Of a stretch of DNA of 64,000 nt, positions 54,109 through 63,595 are shown piece after piece. Within the stretch, counting starts at the first letter, position 1. Every line of letters starts with the position of its first letter. Where the stretch lies: positions 744,001-808,000 of the forward strand of contig NZ_CP143867.1 of assembly GCF_036416795.1 (NCBI RefSeq). Reading direction: 5' to 3'. A model generated the notes under the pieces. The model did not search any database and was not told the DNA's origin. It saw nothing but the letters and a program-made list of their open reading frames with translations. A program made the translations under genes and the position numbers. Source of the stretch: Bacteroides sp. MSB163 (GTDB lineage: Bacteria; Bacteroidota; Bacteroidia; Bacteroidales; Bacteroidaceae).

Positions 54109-54483
54109 CTATTGCCCCAATTGATAAAATATACGTTGGGTTAGTCCGCATACATCAATATATTCTAACCAAATCCAATTAGGCTGTGAAGGTGGGGTCT
54201 CACTACCAATATAATCAAATGCAGCACCTTCATCATCTGGGTATTGATAAAGACATTGCCAATCTTCACCATCTATGAACCATTTGAAATTTGTACCTTC
54301 CGGCTTGTTCTCCACATAAGCATAAATAGAGGCTGCTCCTGGATAATAGTCAGAAATACGAATGTAGGGTTCATTTGTTGACATTTCAGCTTGGTTGCAA
54401 ATTTGCATATTTGCATTAGATGCAGTGAGTATCTGACCTAAAGCGAACATAAATACAAAAAGAGTGAACCAAAAAGTTTTCAT
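54109..54483 (-). CDS. Small secreted protein of the second SusCD locus
   Basis: A 124-residue protein from ATG 54483, which gives a signal peptide (about 1-21); a longer start exists upstream but has no such leader. The mature part contains 'IRISDYYPGAASIYAYVE' and 'NFKWFIDGEDWQCLY', a beta-rich Ig- or PKD-like pattern with three Cys. It lies 123 nt downstream of the second susD and has its own -7-like element at 54525-54518. It may be an accessory glycan- or protein-binding protein; no named family is recognised. Confidence 0.6.
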   Translation of the reverse strand: MKTFWFTLFVFMFALGQILTASNANMQICNQAEMSTNEPYIRISDYYPGAASIYAYVENKPEGTNFKWFIDGEDWQCLYQYPDDEGAAFDYIGSETPPSQPNWIWLEYIDVCGLTQRIFYQLGQ

Positions 54484-54517
54484 AAGCTTGGAATTTAAAA
54501 GTTTCCTTATGCATATA

Positions 54518-54525
54518 CAAAAATA
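54518..54525 (-). promoter_or_regulatory. -7-like element before the small secreted gene
   Basis: The minus strand reads TATTTTTG (TAnnTTTG), 34 nt before the chosen start at 54483. No -33 at the expected distance. Confidence 0.4.
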
Positions 54526-54606
54526 ATTACATATGCAAAAAGTGAATAAGGTGTGTGCAATTATTACATAATAGTACACACCTTAATATAAATATTACTT
54601 GTGATG

Positions 54607-56466
54607 TTACCAGCCACCAGTTTGAGTCAATGTGAAGCCTTTATTTTTGTAACTTGCAATGATACTGGATCCGACAGGAGCCAAATAATTCTTGTTTGAG
54701 AAATCATTTCTTGCAGCAGCGTTAATAGGAATTGCATAACCTACCATGTCTGCTTGATTGCTACCATTCCATACAACTACCGTCCCGTCTTCCTTCATGA
54801 CAGATTTACCAGCTTCTTTATTTGCGTCGTCCAACTGTTCCGGAAATTCGTTTGGCAAGTCAACCCATGCACCTAACATCGTTTCAGGATACTTTTTGTT
54901 GTCCATATAATCCAGCTTGAACCAACGGCGAATATCGTTCAAACGTTGTGTCTCAAAGATAAATTCCATGCGACGTTCACGACGGATTTCCCACATCAGA
55001 GGACTGACGTCAGCATCACGTGCTGGGTCATTGGCAATGGATGCGATTTGCAACGGTGCGGTTTTTTGTACACCATTAGCAATAGCAGTCTCATCCAACG
55101 GACGGTTGCGAATGGCATTGATAGACTTATCTATATCGGCTTGAGTAACAGCTGTACCGCCTAAGAATTCAGCCATCACTTCTTTCGCTTCAATCCAGTT
55201 CAGTAGAACCTCTGAAAGACGGAGGCAAGGAGCTGCATTGATATTGACATTGCTCTCAAATTCATCTGGACGATTAGCATTATCAGCATAATAAGTAGCT
55301 CCTTCACGGCTGATAAACTTGTCTTGATAAATATAAGTAAACGAGTTTTTCCAAGAGAAGTTCAAGAAAGTAGCTTCTAGACGCGAGTCACGGGTTTTTG
55401 CCAAATCTTTCATGGAGAAACTCTTGGCATTTTTGATATCGGATGCCTGATAAGGCTTTCCATCAGTACAGATGAATGACCGGAGCAGTGCCAGGTTTGC
55501 ATTAGAGCTCAATGTCTCCTGACCGTTGGAATAGGAAGCCAAGCAGTGGGTTACTTTACCGGCCTCATAGCTGCGATAGAAGATGACTTCCGGATGACTG
55601 GTCAGACTGTTGCTGCCAAAGATGGAGCGGAAGTCTTTCGTGCAAGACCACTTATTGCTGTTCATTACGAATTCTGAAGCCTCTATACAAAGTTGCAGGT
55701 ACTTCTTAGCATTCTCATCACTCAGTTTAGAGCTGGATTCGAGCGTATTGTCTTTATGGTAGTGCTGCCAAGTTCCCTCGAATAGCATGATATTGGAAGC
55801 GACAGCGGCTACTACGTACCGATTAATGTTCATAGAGCCGTCATCTATACGTACATTTTCCAACGCATACTTCAAATCATTGTAGATTGCATCTGCCACA
55901 GTGCTACGTGCATCTCGGTCTTTATACATAGAAGCCAGATCGGTTTCATCTACGGGAGCATCCCAATAAGGGATGTCACCGAAAGTCATTACAAGACGGT
56001 AATATTCGTAAGCACGGAAGAAACGGGCAATACCCATCCAATGGTTATAAGCCTCTTCGGAGAGATTAGCTTTATGTGACTCCAGACGGTCAATGGCAAT
56101 ATTTGTCTTCCGTACCCATGCAAAGTCCCATTGACGACCACCATACTCGGCTCCAGCCCATGTATCCATATCATACTTGCCATTGTCTCCGGGGACAACA
56201 GCGGTGAAACTGCTTTGCTTGGCAGAATTGGCAAAGTCATCACTGAACGTATAACCTCTTACGGGAGTAAAATTGGTACCATAGCCACTGTTATATCCTG
56301 TAAAGTAGTAAGGATAATAGTAGTTGAAGTAGAGACGATATTGGTCTTCACTTGTCCAATAGGTATCGTCGGTATATTTCGTTTCACTTGGTCTGTCCAG
56401 TACGTCGGTACAGGAAGAAAGCCCCAAGCATGCGATGGAAAATGCTGCTATAATATATTTTTTCAT
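54607..56466 (-). CDS. SusD/RagB family lipoprotein (second locus)
   Basis: A 619-residue SusD homologue with a lipobox ending at Cys19 (LSSC) and the typical 'DVLDRPSETKYTDDTYWTSE' start. RagB signatures are 'VRKTNIAIDRLESHKANL', 'FFRAYEYYRLVMTFGDIPYW', 'EVLLNWIEAKEVMAEF' and 'EIRRERRMEFIFETQRLNDI'. It belongs to the classic SusD subgroup, unlike the SusD-like 2 protein of the first locus. The start is 12 nt after the susC stop. Confidence 0.96.
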   Translation of the reverse strand: MKKYIIAAFSIACLGLSSCTDVLDRPSETKYTDDTYWTSEDQYRLYFNYYYPYYFTGYNSGYGTNFTPVRGYTFSDDFANSAKQSSFTAVVPGDNGKYDMDTWAGAEYGGRQWDFAWVRKTNIAIDRLESHKANLSEEAYNHWMGIARFFRAYEYYRLVMTFGDIPYWDAPVDETDLASMYKDRDARSTVADAIYNDLKYALENVRIDDGSMNINRYVVAAVASNIMLFEGTWQHYHKDNTLESSSKLSDENAKKYLQLCIEASEFVMNSNKWSCTKDFRSIFGSNSLTSHPEVIFYRSYEAGKVTHCLASYSNGQETLSSNANLALLRSFICTDGKPYQASDIKNAKSFSMKDLAKTRDSRLEATFLNFSWKNSFTYIYQDKFISREGATYYADNANRPDEFESNVNINAAPCLRLSEVLLNWIEAKEVMAEFLGGTAVTQADIDKSINAIRNRPLDETAIANGVQKTAPLQIASIANDPARDADVSPLMWEIRRERRMEFIFETQRLNDIRRWFKLDYMDNKKYPETMLGAWVDLPNEFPEQLDDANKEAGKSVMKEDGTVVVWNGSNQADMVGYAIPINAAARNDFSNKNYLAPVGSSIIASYKNKGFTLTQTGGW

Positions 56467-56478
56467 TGTTTCCTGAAT

Positions 56479-59400
56479 TTAGAAGGTTAATTGAATACCG
56501 ATAGAGATTGTGCGGAAAGTAGGAGTACCAATGCCTACACGACCACCGGCATAATTGCTTGTACTGCTGTTAGTCAGATATTCATAGTCTGCGGTTTTTA
56601 ACACGGCTGCTTCGGGGTCAACAGGAGTACCGTCCAGGTGATCCCAGGTGAAAAGATTCTCGCAAGAAGCATAGATACGTGCTTTCTGGATAAGGGCTTT
56701 CTTGGTCAGATGAGCGGGAAGCGTATAGCCTACGGTGATGTTCTTCAAACGCAGGTAAGCCATATTCAACAAGTAGCGATCGGAGTAACACATGTTAAAT
56801 GAATTGGTTTCATTACCCATGTTGACTGCACGCGGATAGAAGGCATCTGTGCGATCTTCTCTCCAATAGTCGGTGCTGAATCGTTTAGCGATGGCACCAT
56901 CACCGGTATTGAAACCTGCCAGTGTCAGTGAAGAAGATCCCCACATGTCACATTTGCCCACGCCTTGGAAGAATAGTGAAAGGTCAACCCCCTTCCAGTC
57001 TGCGCCTATGCGGAAACTGTACTGGTATCTCGGAGTGGAGTTACCAATAACCACTTTATCACCGTGGCTGTCGATAGTATTGTCACCCGATGTGATTTCA
57101 CCATCACCGTCAAGATCCTTGTACATTACGTCACCCGGACCGAAGACAAGGCTTCCAGACTGTAAATAAGCTTGGTTATGGGCATTCGGATCTTTCAGCT
57201 TATTGATTTCTACTCCTGCGCCTTTGCCCGTAGTTATTTTCTCTTTAACTAAATTACCGTCAGCATCATAAACAAAGTCATCTTTCTGATAAAGACGCTC
57301 CACTTTGTAGCCCCATATGTCACCGTAACGTTTGCCTTTATAGTTGCTGTCCAAACCAGTCACATTACCGTAGTTATCAATAATAGTCTTAAAGTCACTT
57401 AATGTGGCATTGGCTGTGATGCGCAAACCGTTTTTAAATTGATGGCTATAGTCAAGACCGATTTCCCATCCATCGGTATGCAGGTTACCATAATTTCCTT
57501 TTAATGAAGATGTTCCGTAAGAAAAAGTTAAATCTTGGTTCGGAACAATCATGTTTTCTGTCTTGCGGCGGAACCAATCAAACGTCACTCCAAGTTCTCC
57601 ATTCAGGAAGCGGGCATCCAATCCGATATCGAAAGTGGAGATGTCCTGCCAAGTGATATCACGGGCTACGGAAGTGGGAGTTCCTACGTAGTTGAGGAGA
57701 TTGCCGTCTCCGCCAATCCAGCTGACTGTGGAGCCGGAAGATATGGTGGAAACATACAGTGAATTGGGTACGGACTGGTCACCAATCTTACCCCAGGATG
57801 CACGCAGTTTCAGAGCCGACACGGCTTCTTTGATGGACTGCATAAAAGCTTCCTCGCTTACGCGCCATCCTGCAGAGAATGAAGGATACCAACGCCAACG
57901 TTGATCTGCGCCAAAGACGGAAGTACCGTCATAACGTAGGTTGGCTTCCAATAGGTATCTACCTGCATAGTCATAGTTGATACGACCGAAATAGCCTAAC
58001 TGAGCATTCCAGTCTTTGTCACCATATACATATTGCTCTCCGGTAGCAAAGTTGAACTGAGGATTCTCTACGTCGTTGACCTGCATTCTGCGAGCTTGGC
58101 TGTACTCCATGTCGTAGGTTACGCGGTTCATACCAAGCATGAACTTCATGTTATGGTCTTTCAAGAAATTCAATTCATAGGTAGTATAGGCGTTGATGGT
58201 GTTACGCATGGAGTTCTCGGTATATCGATCCAAACGGTCGACTCCCGAACCTGCGCCCGTATAAGTACTCATTACTAAATCATAGGCGGGCATATTCTGA
58301 CCATAGTAATTTACAGTCACTTGATTGCCATTGGCATCCAAGCGCGGTGTTGCGCCACCCCAAGTATTGGCTGCCGTGAAGCGGGTACCAGGACGTAACC
58401 AGATATATTCTTGGTTAGCGTGCGAATAATCAAAATCAGCCGTCCATCCCTTCAAAATGTTCAGATGAAGTCCCACATTAATATTGGTATAGTTACGAGT
58501 CATCTTGGCGGTATTGGCTTGACTAAACTCAGAGGCTGGACTACGAAGCTCGTTGCCGTTTTCATCTATTCCCATCGGATAAATGTCACTCCAACGGTAA
58601 CAATAGTACCAAGGATCGAATACACCTGTGGCATTATAAGGATAGCTTTTTTCACGCTTTGAATAGATAGCACCAGCTTTTAGAGTAATCCATTTGTTGA
58701 ATTCAGTAGTTAGGTTGATAGAAGCGTTGTAACGTTTAAAGTTGTCTTCTTTAGCAGCCTTATTCATACCGTCTTGATCCAAATATCCCAAACCGATATT
58801 GAAAGTCGTTTTTCCGCTTTTCCCATTTACCGAGAGATTATGGGTTTGGGCTACAGCTACGTCTTTAACCAAGTAATCATATGGGTCATAATGGCGTACA
58901 CCGATTTTTCTGTTGTTGGCATCAAGATACCAGTCACGTCCATAGACAGTAGGATCATTCTTACCCACGGTACCGCCGTAAAGTTTTTCCCACTCTTTGG
59001 ACCGTTCAATACCTTCACGGGTAATGTAGAAAAATGCACCGGCAAGTGTACCACCAGTACGTTCTGCCGCATCCATAATATACTCCATACCACTAATGCC
59101 CCCAACATTACTGTCTTTAGCTACGGTTTGGAAAGCCACGTTTCCAGAGTAATTAATGGTTACTTTATCCACTGTGGCACCTTTTTTGGTTGTAATTAGG
59201 ATAACACCAAACGCAGCCTTTGAACCATAAATTGAAGAGGCTGCCGCGTCTTTCAATACAGAGATTGATTCGATATCATCTGGATTTACCAAACTAATGC
59301 TGGGGATTTCTACATTATCCATCAATATAAGTGGTTTAGAATTACCTTCCAATGAGGCTATTGCACCACGAATCCTAATGTTGGGGTCTGTACCAACTTC

Positions 59401-59943
59401 ACCCGTTGGAATGGTAATAGTCAGACCAGGAGTAGTGCCTTGTAATCCACGTCCTACATCTGCAATAGGGCGGCTATCCAAAGCCTTTCCTACATCAACT
59501 GTAGCTACGGCACCTGTCAGATTAGTTCTCTTTTGTGCACCATAACCTACAACAACAACTTCTGATAGCATTTCCGCATCCTCTTTCAAGACTATTTTCA
59601 TATTCTTAGTTGCCTTAATGTCTAACGTTTGATAACCAACGAACGAAATGCGAAGTACCGCTTCTTGTTTTACATTTAATGTAAATTTACCGTCAATATC
59701 TGTAACTATACCATTAGTAGTCCCTTTTTCCACTATGCTGGCACCGATAACCGGTTCCCCCGTGGCGTCCACTACCAAGCCTGTAGCAGTGATAGTCTGC
59801 AATTGTTCCGTCACACCTGCAACAGTGCTTGGTACTGTTGGGGTAGCCAGCACATTACCGCTACTTAATAACAGTGAACTAATAGCCACTGCCGTGAGGA
59901 GTTTGCTGTATGCTAATCCTCTTTTTTTTGAATCTTCATTCAT
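56479..59943 (-). CDS. SusC-like TonB-dependent transporter (second locus)
   Basis: A 1154-residue SusC/RagA protein. A signal region (about 12-34) is followed by a carboxypeptidase-regulatory-like domain ('ATGLVVDATGEPVIGASIVE'), the TonB-box region 'LSEVVVVGYGAQKRTNL', the plug ('NPDDIESISVLKDAAASSIY') and a long barrel ending 'TFRTISIGIQLTF'. It is about 120 residues longer than the first locus's SusC. Only susD and a small secreted gene follow; no glycosidase, regulator or sigma factor is adjacent. The transported glycan or peptide is unknown. Confidence 0.96.
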   Translation of the reverse strand: MNEDSKKRGLAYSKLLTAVAISSLLLSSGNVLATPTVPSTVAGVTEQLQTITATGLVVDATGEPVIGASIVEKGTTNGIVTDIDGKFTLNVKQEAVLRISFVGYQTLDIKATKNMKIVLKEDAEMLSEVVVVGYGAQKRTNLTGAVATVDVGKALDSRPIADVGRGLQGTTPGLTITIPTGEVGTDPNIRIRGAIASLEGNSKPLILMDNVEIPSISLVNPDDIESISVLKDAAASSIYGSKAAFGVILITTKKGATVDKVTINYSGNVAFQTVAKDSNVGGISGMEYIMDAAERTGGTLAGAFFYITREGIERSKEWEKLYGGTVGKNDPTVYGRDWYLDANNRKIGVRHYDPYDYLVKDVAVAQTHNLSVNGKSGKTTFNIGLGYLDQDGMNKAAKEDNFKRYNASINLTTEFNKWITLKAGAIYSKREKSYPYNATGVFDPWYYCYRWSDIYPMGIDENGNELRSPASEFSQANTAKMTRNYTNINVGLHLNILKGWTADFDYSHANQEYIWLRPGTRFTAANTWGGATPRLDANGNQVTVNYYGQNMPAYDLVMSTYTGAGSGVDRLDRYTENSMRNTINAYTTYELNFLKDHNMKFMLGMNRVTYDMEYSQARRMQVNDVENPQFNFATGEQYVYGDKDWNAQLGYFGRINYDYAGRYLLEANLRYDGTSVFGADQRWRWYPSFSAGWRVSEEAFMQSIKEAVSALKLRASWGKIGDQSVPNSLYVSTISSGSTVSWIGGDGNLLNYVGTPTSVARDITWQDISTFDIGLDARFLNGELGVTFDWFRRKTENMIVPNQDLTFSYGTSSLKGNYGNLHTDGWEIGLDYSHQFKNGLRITANATLSDFKTIIDNYGNVTGLDSNYKGKRYGDIWGYKVERLYQKDDFVYDADGNLVKEKITTGKGAGVEINKLKDPNAHNQAYLQSGSLVFGPGDVMYKDLDGDGEITSGDNTIDSHGDKVVIGNSTPRYQYSFRIGADWKGVDLSLFFQGVGKCDMWGSSSLTLAGFNTGDGAIAKRFSTDYWREDRTDAFYPRAVNMGNETNSFNMCYSDRYLLNMAYLRLKNITVGYTLPAHLTKKALIQKARIYASCENLFTWDHLDGTPVDPEAAVLKTADYEYLTNSSTSNYAGGRVGIGTPTFRTISIGIQLTF

Positions 59944-60434
59944 AAAAGGTTGATGATTTTGATATTAACTAAAATATTTTCTTTGAAATCTAGGTAAAAA
60001 GATAGTAAGTTTAGGAATAACCGAAGCTATTTCTTCTGATCAGATATTTTTTTTCTCCATAGGCATTCCTCTATTTATAGGTTTAACTTATATTTCATCT
60101 CTCTTATTTTAATTACACATTTGCTAAGTTCCAAGAGAACATTGCTGAGTTTTTTATGGTAAAAAGAATATAATAACACCTGTTGGTAGAATTATTTTTT
60201 TTCTTTCGGGTTATGAATTAAATGAAGTATCATCCTATACCCACTATTTAATCTGAAAATATTCTTTCAGTTCTTTCAGGTCTCAGCGAATTCCTTGTTC
60301 ATCGGCGTTACGGCTGAAATTTCCAACCTTATGACTGTTTCAGGCATCTTTCAGCCGGAATGCCGATGCACAGAGCGTTTGGAGAGAACTGAAAGCCTGC
60401 AAGAAGAAATAGTTCACTGCTTTCTGTTGAAAGC

Positions 60435-60534
60435 AAGCAATGTTGTGATCTGGAACAAGTAATGTTGTGATCTGGAACAAGTAATGTTGTGGATGATTAC
60501 ATTGCTTGTTCTTATCCACAACAAGCAATGTAAT
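60435..60534. repeat. 22-nt tandem repeats with competing hairpins
   Basis: Near-identical units begin at 60435, 60457 and 60479, each starting AAG(C/T)AATGTTGTG; the first two share GATCTGGAAC at their 3' end. Next, 60496-60510 (ATTACATTGCTTGTT) and 60520-60534 form a perfect 15-bp inverted repeat with a 9-nt loop. An alternative stem GTTGTGGAT (60486-60494)/ATCCACAAC (60514-60522) overlaps it, so the two folds are mutually exclusive. Confidence 0.85.
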
Positions 60535-60590
60535 TTCAGGCAAGTCTGATTTCATCCTGTTCTTTTAGCGTCTATATATCGGTGACGTTG

Positions 60591-60634
60591 GACATATAGA
60601 TACTACACATCCGGTATATAGATGCGACACGTCC
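60591..60634. repeat. Two 22-nt tandem repeats
   Basis: Units 60591-60612 and 60613-60634 match at 17 of 22 positions, sharing ATATAGAT, ACAC/ACAC spacing and a TCC end. A weaker third copy may precede at 60569. The period equals that of the clusters at 2723 and 60435. Confidence 0.65.
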
Positions 60635-60764
60635 GATACACTTATCCTTTATGCCTTGTTTTTGTATTAAATAGAGGATCATTTAATTAAAGCCCATTTA
60701 ATTAGCTAATGCCAAATCATTCTTTGTGTTTTTCTTATTAAAAAAGTTATTTAGCTCTTTATTA

Positions 60765-60795
60765 TTTGCCTATATTCCGATTTGTGGTATATTTG
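60765..60795 (+). promoter_or_regulatory. Promoter of the damaged AAA ATPase gene
   Basis: TTTG (60765-60768), a 19-nt spacer and TATATTTG (60788-60795) match the Bacteroidetes consensus exactly. TTTGCCAATAA follows at 60792-60802 and again at 60824-60834, a possible operator pair. Confidence 0.75.
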
Positions 60796-60856
60796 CCAAT
60801 AAACGGAACCTGTTTTGTGATATTTTGCCAATAATCAAAACATAAAAGTAGTTATC

Positions 60857-62068
60857 ATGGAATGATATCGTAGTATAATCGAAGATTTGAAAACATGGAA
60901 ACGCAACCCAGAGAGAAAACCTCTTATTTTAAAAGGGGCTCGTCAAACTGGCAAGACATGGATTATCTCACAATTGTCCTTACTGACCGATTACCCTATC
61001 TTACCCAATGAGACATTGCTCATTTTCGATGAAATTCAAGAATGTAATTCTGCCTTAAATTCATTAAAGTACTTTTATGAAGATTCACCCGAATATGTTG
61101 TAGTAGCTGCCGGTTCATTATTGGGCGTAGCTTTAACTAAAGGGGAAGCATTTCCGGTAGGCAAAGTTGACTTTCTCGATCTATACCCCCTCACATTCAA
61201 AGAGTTTCTGAAAACAGCCAATGAGAAACTATATAATTACGTGGAAGAACTGTCCGAGATATCGGCTTTACCTCAATTTATTACAGACCGCCTTAGCGAG
61301 TTGTACCAGCAGTATTTGGTAATAGGTGGCATGCCTGCCGTCATCAACAGTTTCCTTGAAAACAAAGGCATGGAAAAAGTCAAAAAGGAACAACAGGCAA
61401 TACTTAACGCCTATATTTTAGATTTTTCAAAGCATGCTGAAAATAAGGATATTCCCCGTATTATCCATATATGGAATTCTATCCCAAGCCAGTTAGCCAA
61501 AGAGAACCGGAAGTTTGTTTATAAAATGGTCAAACCCGGCGCTCGTGCCCGTGATTATGAAGACGCTCTGCTTTGGTTGGAAAGCGCAGGTTTGATTTAT
61601 CGGGTGTTTTGTACTACTAAGTCCTTTCTTCCTTTAAAAGCTTACGATGATTTGTCTGCATTTAAGGTTTATTTATCTGATGTCGGATTATTACGCGAAT
61701 TGTCCGGTCTTCCGCCGGAGGCTATCTTTTTAGGAAATGAGACTTATACGGAATTTAAAGGTGCTGTTGCCGAAAACTACGTTTTGCAAAGTTTAGCGCC
61801 TCAATATGACATCCTTCCACGCTATTGGACTTCTTTAGGAAAAGCGGAAGTCGATTTTATCATTCAATCCGATAGTGACATTATCCCTATTGAAGTAAAA
61901 GCTCAAACCCATTTGGGAGGTAAAAGCTTATCTGTTTATGATGTAACCTATCATCCGGTATGCAAGTTGCGTTATTCATTAAACAATCTGAAGCAAGACG
62001 GGACACTGATTAATATTCCTTTATATTTAGCGGATTGGACAAAAAAGATAAGATCTTTCATTTCATAA
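60857..62068 (+). pseudogene. AAA ATPase (DUF4143 type), N-terminal nonsense codon and internal deletion
   Basis: The frame from ATG 60857 reads M-E-stop (TGA 60863-60865) and then continues open with the family's 'YRSIIEDLKTWKRNPERKP', so the original start codon is cut off after two codons. Translation from TTG 60887 would restore a 393-residue protein. Walker A is 'GARQTGKT', but only about 20 residues separate it from Walker B 'LLIFDEIQE', where relatives have about 60, so an in-frame piece is lost. The rest, including the DUF4143 nuclease-like C-terminus ('AEVDFIIQSDSDIIPIEVKA'), is intact. These ATPases are frequent in Bacteroides and of unknown role. Confidence 0.65.
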
Positions 62069-62071
62069 TCA

Positions 62072-62102
62072 TTTGCTCATTATCCCTTAATCCTTATCTT
62101 TG
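62072..62102 (+). promoter_or_regulatory. Promoter of the second AAA ATPase gene
   Basis: TTTG (62072-62075), a 19-nt spacer and TATCTTTG (62095-62102) match the consensus in sequence and spacing. ATG 62177 is 74 nt downstream; the leader contains repeated AGCCATTAAATTA-like AT-rich motifs. Confidence 0.78.
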
Positions 62103-62176
62103 CATAATTAAATAGCCATTAAATTAATAGCCATTTAATTAGATAAGATCTAATTGGCAATGTTATAATATAGATT

Positions 62177-63493
62177 ATGAGATTCTACAATCGAGAAGAA
62201 GAGATAAGATTAATCCGACGGACAGAAGAAAAGTCACTTTCATCTGCCTGCTTTACAGTCATTATGGGGCGTCGACGCGTAGGAAAGACCACCTTGTTGC
62301 GTAAAGCTCTTGAAGGGAAGCGGTACATTTATTTGTTTGTCTCGCGCACCAATGAAGCTTTACTATGTGATACCTTTAAAAAAGAAATAACGGATAAATT
62401 GTCAGTTCCTATTTATGGTACTCCAACCCGTTTTATTGAACTGTTTGAATTGCTGATGCAACATGCTGCCAGAGAACACTTCACTCTTATCATCGATGAG
62501 TTTCAAGATTTCGAACGTGTCAATCCATCCATTTTCAGCGATATACAAAACCTTTGGGACAAATATTCCCCTCAGGCTAAAATTAACTTTATAGTCTGTG
62601 GCTCTATTTATTCTTTAATGAAGCACATCTTTGAAGACCGCAAGGAGCCATTGTTCGGACGTTTAACCTCTAAGTTTATATTGAAGCCATTTAAAACTTC
62701 CGTGCTTATTGAAATTATGCAGGAGTACAACTCCGTATTTACGCCGGAAGACTTGTTATGCCTATACACATTGACCGGTGGAGTGGCTAAATACGTAAGC
62801 TTGCTAATGGATGCCGGTGCTTTCACCAAGGATTCAATGATAGATTTTGTGACGCAATCGGATTCTCCGCTTCTGACAGAAGGTAAGGATATGCTGATTC
62901 AAGAATTTGGACGCGACTACAGTACTTATTTTTCTATTTTACAACTGGTTGCCTCCGGGTGTACACGCCAAAGTGAAATAGACAGTATCATTGGAAAGAA
63001 TAGCGGTCCCTATTTGAAAAACCTCAGCGAAGATTATTCACTCATTCAGAGACAGCTTCCTCTTTTAGCTAAACCGGGAACCAGAAATCTACGCTGGTTT
63101 ATGTCCGATAACTTTCTAAATTTCTGGTTCCGCTTTATTTACCCTCATCAGTCCGCCATCGAACTGGAAAAGTACAGCCAGCTAAACGAATATATCAAAA
63201 GTCATTACGTACAATATAGTGGATGGATGTTGGAAAAGTATTTCCGGGAAAAAGTTGCAGAAACTATGAATGTTACTCAAGTGGGTAATTATTGGGATAC
63301 TAAAGGAGAAAATGAGATTGACCTGATTGCACTGAATGATTTCGAGAAGAGTGGTATTGTTGCTGAGGTAAAGCGTAATTCGAATAAAATAAGTTATGCT
63401 GTTTTGACAGAAAAGGTAGCTAATTTGCCTAAAGAGTTTGCAAAATACAATTTGAGTCAAAAAGGATTTTCATTGGAAGATATGACGAAGTAA
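62177..63493 (+). CDS. AAA ATPase with DUF234-type C-terminus
   Basis: A 438-residue ATPase of the 'archaeal ATPase' group. The opening 'FYNREEEIRLIRRTEEKS' is typical, Walker A is 'GRRRVGKTT' (31-39) and Walker B 'LIIDEFQDF' lies around 105-113. The C-terminal part has the DUF234 nuclease-like pattern 'WMLEKYFREKVAETMN' and 'ENEIDLIALNDFEKSGIVAEV', a D-ExK-like arrangement of PD-(D/E)XK folds. All parts are present, so it appears intact, unlike its neighbour upstream. The biological role of the family is unknown. A terminator follows. Confidence 0.88.
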   Translation: MRFYNREEEIRLIRRTEEKSLSSACFTVIMGRRRVGKTTLLRKALEGKRYIYLFVSRTNEALLCDTFKKEITDKLSVPIYGTPTRFIELFELLMQHAAREHFTLIIDEFQDFERVNPSIFSDIQNLWDKYSPQAKINFIVCGSIYSLMKHIFEDRKEPLFGRLTSKFILKPFKTSVLIEIMQEYNSVFTPEDLLCLYTLTGGVAKYVSLLMDAGAFTKDSMIDFVTQSDSPLLTEGKDMLIQEFGRDYSTYFSILQLVASGCTRQSEIDSIIGKNSGPYLKNLSEDYSLIQRQLPLLAKPGTRNLRWFMSDNFLNFWFRFIYPHQSAIELEKYSQLNEYIKSHYVQYSGWMLEKYFREKVAETMNVTQVGNYWDTKGENEIDLIALNDFEKSGIVAEVKRNSNKISYAVLTEKVANLPKEFAKYNLSQKGFSLEDMTK

Positions 63494-63514
63494 TATTATA
63501 TGGAATTAATAATC

Positions 63515-63554
63515 GAATAGGAGAAAACTACTTGTGTTTTCTCCTATTCCTTTT
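63515..63554. terminator. Bidirectional terminator between the AAA ATPase and glycosylhydrolase genes
   Basis: GAATAGGAGAAAAC (63515-63528) and GTTTTCTCCTATTC (63536-63549) form a perfect 14-bp stem with a 7-nt loop, followed by TTTT (63551-63554). It serves the plus-strand gene ending at 63493 and possibly the minus-strand gene ending at 63596. Confidence 0.8.
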
Positions 63555-63595
63555 ACTGTATATTTTTTACTCAATATTTAGTGGATGAGTTTATT

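Larger units (their letters stand above)
59944..60856. other. Long AT-rich intergenic region with repeat clusters
   Basis: About 910 bases between the divergent susC and AAA ATPase genes. They contain two clusters of 22-nt repeats (60435-60534 and 60591-60634), a pair of imperfect repeats in the ATPase promoter, and no convincing gene; a 71-codon minus-strand frame at 60340-60555 runs through the repeats and is not credible. The susC promoter should be near 59950-60150, but no exact TAnnTTTG was seen there. Confidence 0.6.

Noticed and set aside
60340..60555. Minus-strand frame of 71 codons
   Set aside because: It runs through the 22-nt repeats, has repetitive composition and no promoter or family likeness.
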